NCBI GenBank assembly: GCA_016717725.1
Contig: JADKFA010000005.1
Location: 124,001 to 188,000 of the forward strand
Direction of reading: 5' to 3'
DNA length: 64,000 nt
From: Bacteroidota bacterium
Lineage (GTDB): Bacteria > Bacteroidota > Bacteroidia > AKYH767-A > OLB10
Under the pieces are notes generated by a model that saw only the letters and a list, made by a program, of their open reading frames with translations, was not told where the DNA came from and ran no database searches. Below, piece after piece: positions 17,010 to 25,797 of the stretch; positions within the stretch are counted from its first letter, which is position 1; the number at the start of each line of letters is the position of its first letter. Both the position numbers and the translations under genes were made by a program.

Positions 17010-18929
17010 TTAGCTATTTACTCTTTCTACAAAGTACATATCAATCTCACCTTTATTTTTAGCTTGGATTTTACCTCTGTGCGTACATTCAAATTTGTCT
17101 TTGATGATTTCGTAAGTGAATCCGCTGATGTTTACTTTTCCAATTTCTCCGCTGCTTTCCATTCGAGAAGCGGTATTCACAGTGTCACCCCAAATATCGT
17201 ATGCGAATTTTTTTATACCTACAATTCCTGCAACCACCGGACCCGTATGAATCCCTAAACGCAATTCAAAAAATGGTTGATCGAGTGCAATTCGTTTGGC
17301 TTTGTTTTTTTCGATGAATGCTTGCATTTCTAAACCCGCTTTTACAATGTCTTCCGCATGGGTTAAACTGGGAACGGGCAATCCACCAGCACACATATAA
17401 CTGTCGCCAATGGTTTTGATTTTCTCTAATCCGTAGCTCGTAATGATGCGATCAAACTCACTATAACATTCGTTAATTTCTGCAACCAATTCTTCTGCTG
17501 TCAACTTTTCGCTGGCTTGTGTAAAGTTTTTGAAGTCGGTGAACATCACAGTGACTAAATCAAAACTTTTTGCTTTCGCTGTTCCTGTTGCTTTTAATTC
17601 TTCGGCTGTTTCCTCTGGTAAAATGTTTAAGAGTAATTCGTCGCTACGTTTTTTCTCTTTGGCAATTTTGTTGCGCTGACTTAAAAACACACCCGCAAAT
17701 AAAAGTACAATGGTGAATCCACCAATAAAACTATTGCGAACAATTTTCTGTCTTCTGAGTTCTTGCTCTTGAATTTCTTTGTCTTTGGTGAGTAATGATA
17801 TTTCGGATGATTTTTTATCGATGTCAAATCTAAACTGTAGCGTTCCTAATTTCTTTTCGATATCTAAATCGAAGAGTTTATCTTTTATACCCAGTAATAA
17901 CGTTTGATATTTGTAAGCATTGCTAAAATCTTTTTTTAATGCGTAGGTAACGGCTAACCCTTCATAAGCGTCTTTGATTTGGTAATCGGATCCAATCGCT
18001 TTGGCAATTTCTTCAGCTTCATGAAAGTTTTTAAGAGCCATGGTGAGGTCGCCTTTTTCCTTATAGGAGGTAGCTAATCCTAAAAGTGAAATAGCCATGT
18101 CGTTTTTCGCATCTAATTTTTTCGCGTAATCGTATGCTTTCACTTGATACTCCAATGCCTTTTGGAAATTTCCTCTTCTACGATAAACTTTTCCAATGTT
18201 GTTTAGTGTGTACGGAGCACTTCCTGATCCTTCAAAGGCTACCAACGATTTTTCAAAGAATAGCAGCGCCGAATCCAAGTTGTTTTTTTCTAAATAGATC
18301 TCGCCCAAATTTACTGTCACCGTCCCAATAGCGTCATTATCTTTGATGAGTTCACTTAAGGGGAGAGCTCGTAAATAAAATTGCTGTGCTTGATCTTTAG
18401 TTGCTTTTTTGTTGAAGTACACAGCACCAATATTGATACAATTGGTAACAATTCGCAACGTGTCTTTCATCTCCTCCGCAATCTTTAGTGACTTTAAATA
18501 GTACTCAAGTGCATTGGGATCATCCCCTTGATTGAAATAAACCGCTCCTAAATTGCTTTGTAAATTAGCTACTCCTCCTTTGTCGCCGATGGAATCGAAG
18601 GCAAGAATGGATTTATTCCAATTGTCTAATGTTAAGATGTAGTCACCTTTGAAGTAGTAAGCCAATCCTAAATTTTTATAGGAGAAGGCAGTTCCTTTCA
18701 TAAAATTTATTTCTTCCGATAAATTTTTTGCTGAGGTGGCATATCGAATAGCTTCATCGGGAGCATCGCTGAAATTAGCTTTGCTTAATTCCAATAAAAT
18801 ATTTACACGTGTTGAATCTTGTGCACTTGCATCCAACAATTTTTTTAAACTGTCGATGGGATTGGTTTGTCCAAAACAAAGCGACGCCGTCAAAATAAAA
18901 ACTAAAATTACGGATGTGCTTTTCTTCAT
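17010..18929 (-). CDS. Class III adenylate cyclase with N-terminal TPR repeats
   Basis: The 639-residue protein has a signal peptide ending ...CFGQ, about seven tetratricopeptide repeats (residues 30-350), a coiled coil, one transmembrane helix near 397-417 (FIGGFTIVLLFAGVFLSQ), the cyclase linker LLLNILPEETAEEL and a C-terminal cyclase domain from about 445. Both metal-binding aspartates are present (VMFTDFKNFT and KTIGDSYM). The adenine-specifying lysine (EKIKTIGD) and aspartate (YDIWGDTVN) and the transition-state Asn/Arg (TVNTASRME) are all intact, so it should be active and make cAMP. The TPR part is predicted periplasmic, the cyclase cytosolic. It lies 181 bases upstream of the cNMP-binding transporter on the same strand, which could be its effector. 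Confidence 0.92.
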   Translation of the reverse strand: MKKSTSVILVFILTASLCFGQTNPIDSLKKLLDASAQDSTRVNILLELSKANFSDAPDEAIRYATSAKNLSEEINFMKGTAFSYKNLGLAYYFKGDYILTLDNWNKSILAFDSIGDKGGVANLQSNLGAVYFNQGDDPNALEYYLKSLKIAEEMKDTLRIVTNCINIGAVYFNKKATKDQAQQFYLRALPLSELIKDNDAIGTVTVNLGEIYLEKNNLDSALLFFEKSLVAFEGSGSAPYTLNNIGKVYRRRGNFQKALEYQVKAYDYAKKLDAKNDMAISLLGLATSYKEKGDLTMALKNFHEAEEIAKAIGSDYQIKDAYEGLAVTYALKKDFSNAYKYQTLLLGIKDKLFDLDIEKKLGTLQFRFDIDKKSSEISLLTKDKEIQEQELRRQKIVRNSFIGGFTIVLLFAGVFLSQRNKIAKEKKRSDELLLNILPEETAEELKATGTAKAKSFDLVTVMFTDFKNFTQASEKLTAEELVAEINECYSEFDRIITSYGLEKIKTIGDSYMCAGGLPVPSLTHAEDIVKAGLEMQAFIEKNKAKRIALDQPFFELRLGIHTGPVVAGIVGIKKFAYDIWGDTVNTASRMESSGEIGKVNISGFTYEIIKDKFECTHRGKIQAKNKGEIDMYFVERVNS

Positions 18930-19125
18930 AATTCCAATCTATCGATGCATTGATTTGTGATGGATAAAGATATATTAAATTTTTATCGGGTAAATTGGAG
19001 TCTAAATCTCAAAATACATAATTTGTCTTCTTTATTTGGTTTCGGGGAGATTGGTTTTTAGTCTAAGAATTAGATCTAATTCATTGAAAATTAAGATACT
19101 CAGTATTTTTTTTAGATTTACAAAT

Positions 19126-19159
19126 TAAAAAAGGTCATTGCTAAGAAGCAATGACCTTT
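19126..19159 (-). terminator. Intrinsic terminator after the subtilase gene
   Basis: A 13-bp perfect inverted repeat (AAAGGTCATTGCT arms) with a four-base loop spans 19130-19159 and is followed, on the minus strand, by TTTTTAA. It lies 100 bases beyond the stop of the large minus-strand secreted protease gene. The rest of the gap 18930-19258 is AT-rich and shows nothing else that I can support. Confidence 0.8.
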
Positions 19160-19258
19160 AGTTTATTAAGTAGGAAGTGTTTTAATTCAGGTTATGTAAT
19201 AGACTTTTTATGTTGCATAACTGATGTTGAAATCGTGAAAAACGATTACACATCAGGG

Positions 19259-22200
19259 TTAATCTTTCACAAAGCGGAGTGTAAATTCATCCGTTTCGGA
19301 TTGGATTTTCACGAAATAAATTCCGGATTGCAGACCGCTGCAATCAAAATTCATGTCGTTTCCTAAACCATGAACGTTGACTTCGTACCTGCGCCCCGTT
19401 ATATCTAATAAGGTAATCATACTTGGATTCATTTCAAATCCAAATGACTTTAAGTTAATAAGTCCAGTGCTTGGGTTTGGATATAAATCAATTTTACTTT
19501 CTGTGCCCGTATTGCTTATTCTGCTGTACCCAGGCACACAAGCAGTGGACGAAGAGCTCGCTGTTGCCGTGACTAATGTCAATGTAGAATTATAATATGT
19601 TTTTATTCCGCATGTCAATGGGGATCCGTTAAAGTAAACGGAGAAGGTAGTAGCTCCAGGTGAAAATAAAATGGGAGGATTGCCCAAATAGCTTCCCGAA
19701 GTAGAGATGTAATTATTAGACCCTAGCGGAACATAGAGTGGGGTACTATTGTTATTTAAATAGCTGAAGTTAGCTTTGTAATTAAATCCAGAAGGATCAT
19801 TTACTAAAGTTTCTACACAAACCAGACTCGGAATAATTTTCTTTGCTCCATATCCTTTTGGATTGATGTAGAGAAGTCCCGATTGATAAGCGATATTGTA
19901 ATTCGCTTTCTTCGGGAAATTCAAACAACAAACCGTAATTGGATAAACACCTGCAGATTGGTTACATCCTGTAGGTGAACTATAGCTTGGCCCAGAAGTA
20001 ATGGTGGTTTGCTCATTGTTTTTCCATCCTGTAATTACCGAAGTAAATGTAGGTAATGAGTTGCCTTTGTAGATCCATTTTGTATCAGCTGCAACTAATA
20101 AATTAGCTTTCGTGACTGTGAGCGTTCCATTCTTTTTATCCAAAATATAGTTGTCTGCTGATCCACCACTCAATGTTATACTATACGTTCCAATATTTGA
20201 AGTTGGTGTTGCAGTGCAGCTTATAGTGGGTGGTGTGATGGATGTTTCATCATCACCATTAATGAATCCATCGTACGTAATTGTAAACGTCGGATTTGAA
20301 TCACCATACTCTCTTGTTTTATTATCGGCTGTGGCAGTCAATATAGCTTTTGAAATGCTTAAGTCTCCACTTAAATAATTTACGATGTAATCCGTTGGAA
20401 GTATCAATCCAAGATTTTTTGGAACTATTTTATGATTGCCAAATGGATAAGGGAAGTTCACTATTTGTTGACTATTATCTTGTACTTCATATTGAATAAT
20501 TCCATCTGAAATTCCCAATAGGCTGTCGTCATATCCAAATCCACTAACCGTTGATGTGAAGTTTAGTAAATCACCATATACTCCAGAATTATCATTAGCT
20601 TCAACAGTTAATGTAGCAGGTAGAATAGTGAGTGTTCCTAATCCGTAAGTAATATCAAAGTTATTACTTAAGAGAGCAGCAGGTACAATAGCATGTGTTC
20701 CTGCATAAGTACCTGTGATCATATTGATTCCTAAGAAATCATAAAGTGTATCATTGGCTGGAGCATTTGCATCTTCTTCATCAATAATGACTGCAATGTT
20801 TTGATTGCTCGATCCACCACCATCAACATTACTACTGTTTACGATGGGTGATCCATTTACTAACGCTCGCGCATTAACGACAGCCGTTCCATTTACTAAG
20901 GCTCTAGCATTTACCAAGGCTCTTCCATTTACCAACGCTCGTGCACTTACTAAAGGTGCGGTCGCAGAATCATCTTGATAATTAAATATGGATGCTGTTG
21001 CTACATCTACCAAATTCATCGTTTCATAAGTAGGTACTCCATTAACCAAAGCGCGGGCATTCACTAAGGCTCTAGCATTCACTAATGCTCGCGCGCTAAC
21101 TAATGCACTTAAATTAGTGAGATCTGAATTTACTAAGGCTCTACCATTAACTAAGGCTCTTGCATTCACTAATGCTAATGCATCTACTATGTTTTGCTGA
21201 TGATCATTAGCAAGTGTACTAAGTACCAAGGCTTGATCGGCAGGATCAATATTGCTTTCGTCGTATTGATAAATGAAATCTTTAATTTCAATTTTGTCTC
21301 CGTATGTAACAGTAGTGTCTTTAGCAATAATGTGTAACGCCAACTTTTCAATGGTTAATAATCCATTTTCAAATTCATAGTTAAAGAAAGTATTATAACC
21401 TGCATCCGTCACAGTTGCATTCGCACTAATGAAATAAATTCCAGTGTTGCTTAAGGAAGTAGCTGGAGTATTGAATGCAAGTGGTGTTAAACCTAAATCT
21501 GCATACGTTAAGCCTGAACTTGCTAATGGCACATTGTCTACTAAGATGGTTGCACTGAATACTGGTAAACTTTCTCCGTATTTTTTGCTTTTGTTGTCAG
21601 CAGTAATTTTTACATTTTTCTTGATGGTCGAGAAGAAATATAGGGTGTCTGAATTTCCTCCATCGTTTAAGAAAGGAACTAACGGTGGAGTATATACGTA
21701 CACTGGATAATTTCCGAAGAAGGTTGGGAAATCTGCAGAGATGTTCGATGAGTTGATAAAAGTAGTCGGTAAGGTGTCTCCATTAAAAATAATGACAGAA
21801 GAAGTGGTGAAGTAATTTCCTTCAACAGCAGCACTTAGTACAATAGATCCAGGTACTATTGTGGTATCCCAAACTAAAGCTCCCGCCTGAGGTGAAGGTG
21901 CAGCAAAAGTGAGCATCGCATCAAATGGTTGAATGTATCCAGCTCCCGTATTGAAGTCGAAGCCCGGTGTACTCATGTCGAGTGCCGTGCTTGTCAATAA
22001 ATTTTTCATTTGTGAAGGACTCACTACATCGCCATAAAACTTTTGCTTCGCACTTCTTAACAATGCACCTACTGCTGCAGCATGAGGAGCCGCAGCCGAT
22101 GTTCCAAAGAAGTTTGGAAACACATCTCCATCAACATTCGGTCCGCCCAATTGTACTGTTGTATTTCCACCATTGGGTGCAATTAAATCCGGTTTGTTTC

Positions 22201-23893
22201 TTACCACACCATCAACAGGAGTTCCGCCTCGCGATGAGAAATCTTGAACCGTAGGAGGGTTTACTCCATAGTCAGGAGTGTTAAAATAATTGACAGCTCC
22301 AACGGTAATGGCACTCGCAGCGTTTGCTTGCCCAACAATAGTAGAAATACCATTCGCATGTTCGTTGAACGATAATTCTCCTCTAAATACAATTAATTTG
22401 AAGTTAGAGTTGATGGATCCTGCAGCACGAATGATAGTTAAGTTCGCTTGTACAGGAACCGTTCCAGGAACGATGAATGGCAATACTTCTAAAGGATCAC
22501 CACCTAAATTGTTTCTGTTAAATCCAAAATACTGAGTACCGAATTGATTGGTCAAATAAATATCATAATCCGTTTGTGTTCCTGTGGATGTTTGTCCTAA
22601 AGAATAAATGGAATCCTGCCATTGAAGTACGATGGTGTAATTTCCTGGCGCCAAGGTCACGCTTAATAAATTATCACCACCACCAAAATCATGCGCTGTA
22701 CCTGTTAGTCCAAATGGTGCTGCCATTGGATTATAAAAGTTTTGGTAAGATTTGGAATCGAAATTACCAGCAGCTACAAAATAACTTACACCCAATGAAC
22801 TCACAGAATCTACCGCTTTGGCTATCACTCCATCTTGGAAGAAAGGAGAAGTTACCCAAGTAACATCATCCGCAATAATATCACATCCATTTTGAGCACA
22901 TTGAATAACACCTAAAGCCATATCGCCTTCGCTAATGGTAGCAGTGCGGAATCCAAGAGCAGCATCGGGTGCAACATCATGAATAATTTGCATCATAGCA
23001 CGACCTTCATCACTTCGTTGTCCGTAAGGATATTCTTTGATGATATCTACAGGTGTTAAATCATCATCTGGATTTCCAATTCCTGGTAGATCGCCATTGA
23101 CGATATCTGTATTGGCAGGGTTACCTAAAATACTGTTATAACTATCGGATAATACACAAACTTTTACACCTTCACCAGTAATACCAAATGCTTCACGAAC
23201 TTGTGGTGTTCGTTGTGCAACATCACCTTGTGATGTAGTCACTCCACTGTTAATTACAGATGGATAAACAGGGCGAACATAATTAATCATAGCTGCAGCA
23301 GGAGCGGTGCTTAAGTTAATTAAATTAGCAATAGGCATACGACCTGTAATGATTAGTGGATTCAATCCATTGGGGATCGTATCCGTTAACCCATAGCCAG
23401 GAGCGTTATAAAGGAGATTAAATAAATTTTGAGTTTGACCTTCTATCGAAATAATCTCAACATAAACGCTATCTCCACCAAAGAAATAAACATCGTTAAT
23501 GGTATCAGAACCTACTGTATAATTTAAGTAAAGTGAACTTAACTCACATCCTAGAACACCATTATACTTCCCATCTGGACAAGGTGTATAGTAAGGTAAA
23601 ATACAGGGTCCTTCTATAATAATTACTTGATCAGTAGCAATACATAAACTAGTTGGGTCGGTAACTGTTAAAGTATAAGTTCCAATTCCATTTACGATTG
23701 GCGTAGCTGTGTTTGCACCAGAAACAATATTTCCAGTTCCAGTAGTTGACCATGCAAAATTTGCATCCAGGGTATTTGAACTACCCGTAAGGTAACTTCC
23801 TAAAATCGTACATGTAATTGCATTTTCCGGTCCAGCCTCTGCTGTGGGAACTGAAAAATTGGAGGTCACTTCATCATCAATCGGTATTAGCAT
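19259..23893 (-). CDS. T9SS-secreted subtilase with MBG domains and hexapeptide array (C-terminal part of a broken gene)
   Basis: This 1,544-residue frame opens with the end of a PKD-like repeat, then a subtilisin-like S8 protease. The Asp is in KVCVLSDSYN (about residue 248), the His in MMQIIHDVAPDA (about 303) and the Ser in FGTSAAAPHAA (about 596). MBG-type beta domains follow (KITADNKSKKYGESLP near 764; ATADNKTREYGDSNP later), interrupted by two blocks of ALVNAR/ALVNGR hexapeptides near residues 900-1020. The C-terminus is a T9SS sorting domain (IDLYPNPSTG near 1471, ending LRFVKD), so the mature protein should reach the cell surface or medium. The start ATG 23893 has no signal peptide. 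The true gene continues upstream to 25381 across a cluster of small indels at 23905-24000, giving about 2,040 residues. Confidence 0.88.
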   Translation of the reverse strand: MLIPIDDEVTSNFSVPTAEAGPENAITCTILGSYLTGSSNTLDANFAWSTTGTGNIVSGANTATPIVNGIGTYTLTVTDPTSLCIATDQVIIIEGPCILPYYTPCPDGKYNGVLGCELSSLYLNYTVGSDTINDVYFFGGDSVYVEIISIEGQTQNLFNLLYNAPGYGLTDTIPNGLNPLIITGRMPIANLINLSTAPAAAMINYVRPVYPSVINSGVTTSQGDVAQRTPQVREAFGITGEGVKVCVLSDSYNSILGNPANTDIVNGDLPGIGNPDDDLTPVDIIKEYPYGQRSDEGRAMMQIIHDVAPDAALGFRTATISEGDMALGVIQCAQNGCDIIADDVTWVTSPFFQDGVIAKAVDSVSSLGVSYFVAAGNFDSKSYQNFYNPMAAPFGLTGTAHDFGGGDNLLSVTLAPGNYTIVLQWQDSIYSLGQTSTGTQTDYDIYLTNQFGTQYFGFNRNNLGGDPLEVLPFIVPGTVPVQANLTIIRAAGSINSNFKLIVFRGELSFNEHANGISTIVGQANAASAITVGAVNYFNTPDYGVNPPTVQDFSSRGGTPVDGVVRNKPDLIAPNGGNTTVQLGGPNVDGDVFPNFFGTSAAAPHAAAVGALLRSAKQKFYGDVVSPSQMKNLLTSTALDMSTPGFDFNTGAGYIQPFDAMLTFAAPSPQAGALVWDTTIVPGSIVLSAAVEGNYFTTSSVIIFNGDTLPTTFINSSNISADFPTFFGNYPVYVYTPPLVPFLNDGGNSDTLYFFSTIKKNVKITADNKSKKYGESLPVFSATILVDNVPLASSGLTYADLGLTPLAFNTPATSLSNTGIYFISANATVTDAGYNTFFNYEFENGLLTIEKLALHIIAKDTTVTYGDKIEIKDFIYQYDESNIDPADQALVLSTLANDHQQNIVDALALVNARALVNGRALVNSDLTNLSALVSARALVNARALVNARALVNGVPTYETMNLVDVATASIFNYQDDSATAPLVSARALVNGRALVNARALVNGTAVVNARALVNGSPIVNSSNVDGGGSSNQNIAVIIDEEDANAPANDTLYDFLGINMITGTYAGTHAIVPAALLSNNFDITYGLGTLTILPATLTVEANDNSGVYGDLLNFTSTVSGFGYDDSLLGISDGIIQYEVQDNSQQIVNFPYPFGNHKIVPKNLGLILPTDYIVNYLSGDLSISKAILTATADNKTREYGDSNPTFTITYDGFINGDDETSITPPTISCTATPTSNIGTYSITLSGGSADNYILDKKNGTLTVTKANLLVAADTKWIYKGNSLPTFTSVITGWKNNEQTTITSGPSYSSPTGCNQSAGVYPITVCCLNFPKKANYNIAYQSGLLYINPKGYGAKKIIPSLVCVETLVNDPSGFNYKANFSYLNNNSTPLYVPLGSNNYISTSGSYLGNPPILFSPGATTFSVYFNGSPLTCGIKTYYNSTLTLVTATASSSSTACVPGYSRISNTGTESKIDLYPNPSTGLINLKSFGFEMNPSMITLLDITGRRYEVNVHGLGNDMNFDCSGLQSGIYFVKIQSETDEFTLRFVKD
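20838..21186 (-). repeat. In-frame 18-bp / hexapeptide repeat array (ALVN-A/G-R)
   Basis: Within the subtilase gene about 14 hexapeptide units of consensus A-L-V-N-[AGS]-R are arranged as two blocks of about seven, separated by some 35 residues of ordinary sequence. At the DNA level the 18-base units vary at synonymous positions, so the protein sequence is kept while the DNA drifts. This points to selection on the peptide and not to a recent DNA expansion. The array sits between two MBG-type domains. A six-residue periodicity with small and aliphatic residues could build a beta-solenoid, but that is speculation. Confidence 0.85.
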
Positions 23894-23908
23894 CCATTCA
23901 CAGGATTA

Positions 23909-25381
23909 CTAACGGTAAGCGTATACGTTCCTGTTGAATTTACGATAGCAGAAGCTGCTTGGCTCCTGAAACAATTCCAGGACCCGTCCACAAAAATTTA
24001 CTCCACTCGTTGATGAACTTCCCGAAAGAGAAACGGTATTTGCTGCACAATTCAAAAGTTGATCGACGCCGGCATCTGCATGGGGAACAGTTGTGTTACT
24101 TGTAACATCAACTTGATCGGTTGCAGTACAACCATTGCTCGTAACAGTTACAGTATATGTGCCTATAGCATTAACGGTAGGGGTAGCCGAACTTCCTCCA
24201 GAAACAATACCTGGACCCGCCCATGAATAAGTAACTCCAGGCGTAGTGGATGATCCGTCTAACACAACTGAATTAGCAACACAAGTTAATATTTTATCTA
24301 AACCAGCATTGGCATTAGGTGTTGTACAACTACCTGGCGAAACAAAATTGATAGTTACTCCGCTGCAAATGATGACTTGAGTTCCACTCCACAGGGAACC
24401 ATTTATTTCAGAATTACCAGTGCCCGATCCAATATTGATAGCGGAAAAAGGTGCATAAACATTTCCGAGCCATCTCGAAATTCCTCCGCCATAACCATTA
24501 GCAATTGTGAATGCTCCAGATCCTGTTCCATGTGTCTCTGAAAATATTCGAGATGCATTTCCTCCATTAATCATAGTAGCATTTACTTTACCTAAGCACA
24601 TGTTCCCGTGAACATATATTTTAAAAGTTCCAGAGGTGCTGTTTTGAAAATTAAAAACAAAGCTATTTGCACTACCCGAATTGCTGATTGAACTAAATAC
24701 ATACACCCCTGGACCATTTAACGTAATGGTTTTATTTCCACTCAAGGTCATTTTTTTATAGCAACCCGGATTAAGTGTTGTTGTTGAACTAATATTTTGT
24801 GATCCAGCAGCGGGAAAAACAACAGGAGCAGGAAGAGTAGGTAATGCAGGTAAGTTGGGTGTTCCAATAATATTTCCTCCTCCTGGCATAGGTCCTGTGT
24901 ACGAAGTTCCTGAGGGATGTGTAACCGAACCAACAATATTTCCACTATTAACGGAAATATTTCCATTAGCGTTGATAGAGCCCGCTAAGTTAAAGTTGGA
25001 TCCAATGCTGATGCTAGTTCCACTCTGTGAACCCGCATTAGCTGCGGCAATACTTCCACCAACTGTATTGCTACTGGAAAGAATTACATCATTTCCACTG
25101 CGAATAGTTCCAGTTATAGAAGAACTTCCAGTAGTTTTAACAAGAACATAACTTCCTACCGTTCCTCCATTGATGGTTGTGGAAGACGAAAGTTGTACCG
25201 CATATCCTGGTGAAGCGGGGTTCGCACACGACTGTCCAGGAACAGTGCCGTTGCCAGCAAAAAGCACGTAATCATTGAGGTTTTGTACCTGTCCAAAACT
25301 ATGTTTTGGGAAGAGCAAGACAAGCGTTGCTGAAATTGATAGCATGCAAAATCGAACGAGGTGGCGTTGGTTTGTTTTCAT
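23909..25381 (-). CDS. N-terminal part of the same T9SS subtilase gene: signal peptide, beta-rich domain, PKD-like repeats
   Basis: The frame of 490 residues starts MKTNQRHLVRFCMLSIS with a signal peptide (cleavage after SFGQ). A glycine- and serine-rich beta domain of about 330 residues follows, with a W-L-G-N-V-Y-A-P-F motif resembling ice-binding-like or polymer-forming surface domains. Then come PKD-like repeats (ANAGLDKILTC...VVLDGSS; HADAGVDQLLNC...VSLSGSS). The last about 25 residues are out of frame. The expected continuation of the second repeat (WTGPGIVSGA, then SAIVNSTGTYTLTVSNP) lies in other frames between 23998 and 23905, and the subtilase frame begins immediately after. At least three single-base losses within about 100 bases explain the break. 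Confidence 0.82.
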   Translation of the reverse strand: MKTNQRHLVRFCMLSISATLVLLFPKHSFGQVQNLNDYVLFAGNGTVPGQSCANPASPGYAVQLSSSTTINGGTVGSYVLVKTTGSSSITGTIRSGNDVILSSSNTVGGSIAAANAGSQSGTSISIGSNFNLAGSINANGNISVNSGNIVGSVTHPSGTSYTGPMPGGGNIIGTPNLPALPTLPAPVVFPAAGSQNISSTTTLNPGCYKKMTLSGNKTITLNGPGVYVFSSISNSGSANSFVFNFQNSTSGTFKIYVHGNMCLGKVNATMINGGNASRIFSETHGTGSGAFTIANGYGGGISRWLGNVYAPFSAINIGSGTGNSEINGSLWSGTQVIICSGVTINFVSPGSCTTPNANAGLDKILTCVANSVVLDGSSTTPGVTYSWAGPGIVSGGSSATPTVNAIGTYTVTVTSNGCTATDQVDVTSNTTVPHADAGVDQLLNCAANTVSLSGSSSTSGVNFCGRVLELFQEPSSFCYRKFNRNVYAYR

Positions 25382-25721
25382 TGTTTTTTTGTTAATAAGA
25401 AATATATTTATTTTTTGTTTTTAGAGGCAAAGATGGATTCGGACTAGAATAAAATTTAGGATAGCAAGTTTATAATATTTTTTCAATTTCGCAATAGGAA
25501 ATGGAAGTTAAAATGAAAAATTATATTAAAGTTGATTCATGTTCAATTCCAATAAAAATCAAGCTTTTTTGAGGAAAAAAGCTTGTAAATTCATGTTTAT
25601 ATAGGTTTTTTTATGGATTTTTTTAAGTTTAGATGGATTTAGGAAAACAGTAGAACTCATTTGCTTGTAAGTAAGGGGTTTTGGTAAAAGTTGGAAGTAT
25701 CTAAATTAAATAAATTAAAAC

Positions 25722-25751
25722 TTGTAAATCTGGGTTATTTTCTTACTTTTG
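25722..25751 (+). promoter_or_regulatory. Bacteroidota-type promoter of the first large T9SS paralogue
   Basis: TTG (25722-25724), 19 bases, then TACTTTTG (25744-25751) is an excellent match to the Bacteroidota TTG-N19-TAnnTTTG promoter. The transcript would start about 40 bases before ATG 25798. The divergent gap 25382-25797 is otherwise AT-rich with no gene. Confidence 0.78.
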
Positions 25752-25797
25752 AATACACAATTAATCCAAAACTTACTACTATCATATTCCTTTTACA

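Noticed and set aside
20838..21186. CRISPR-like array
   Set aside because: The repeat is an in-frame 18-base coding repeat without spacers, within a secreted protease gene.
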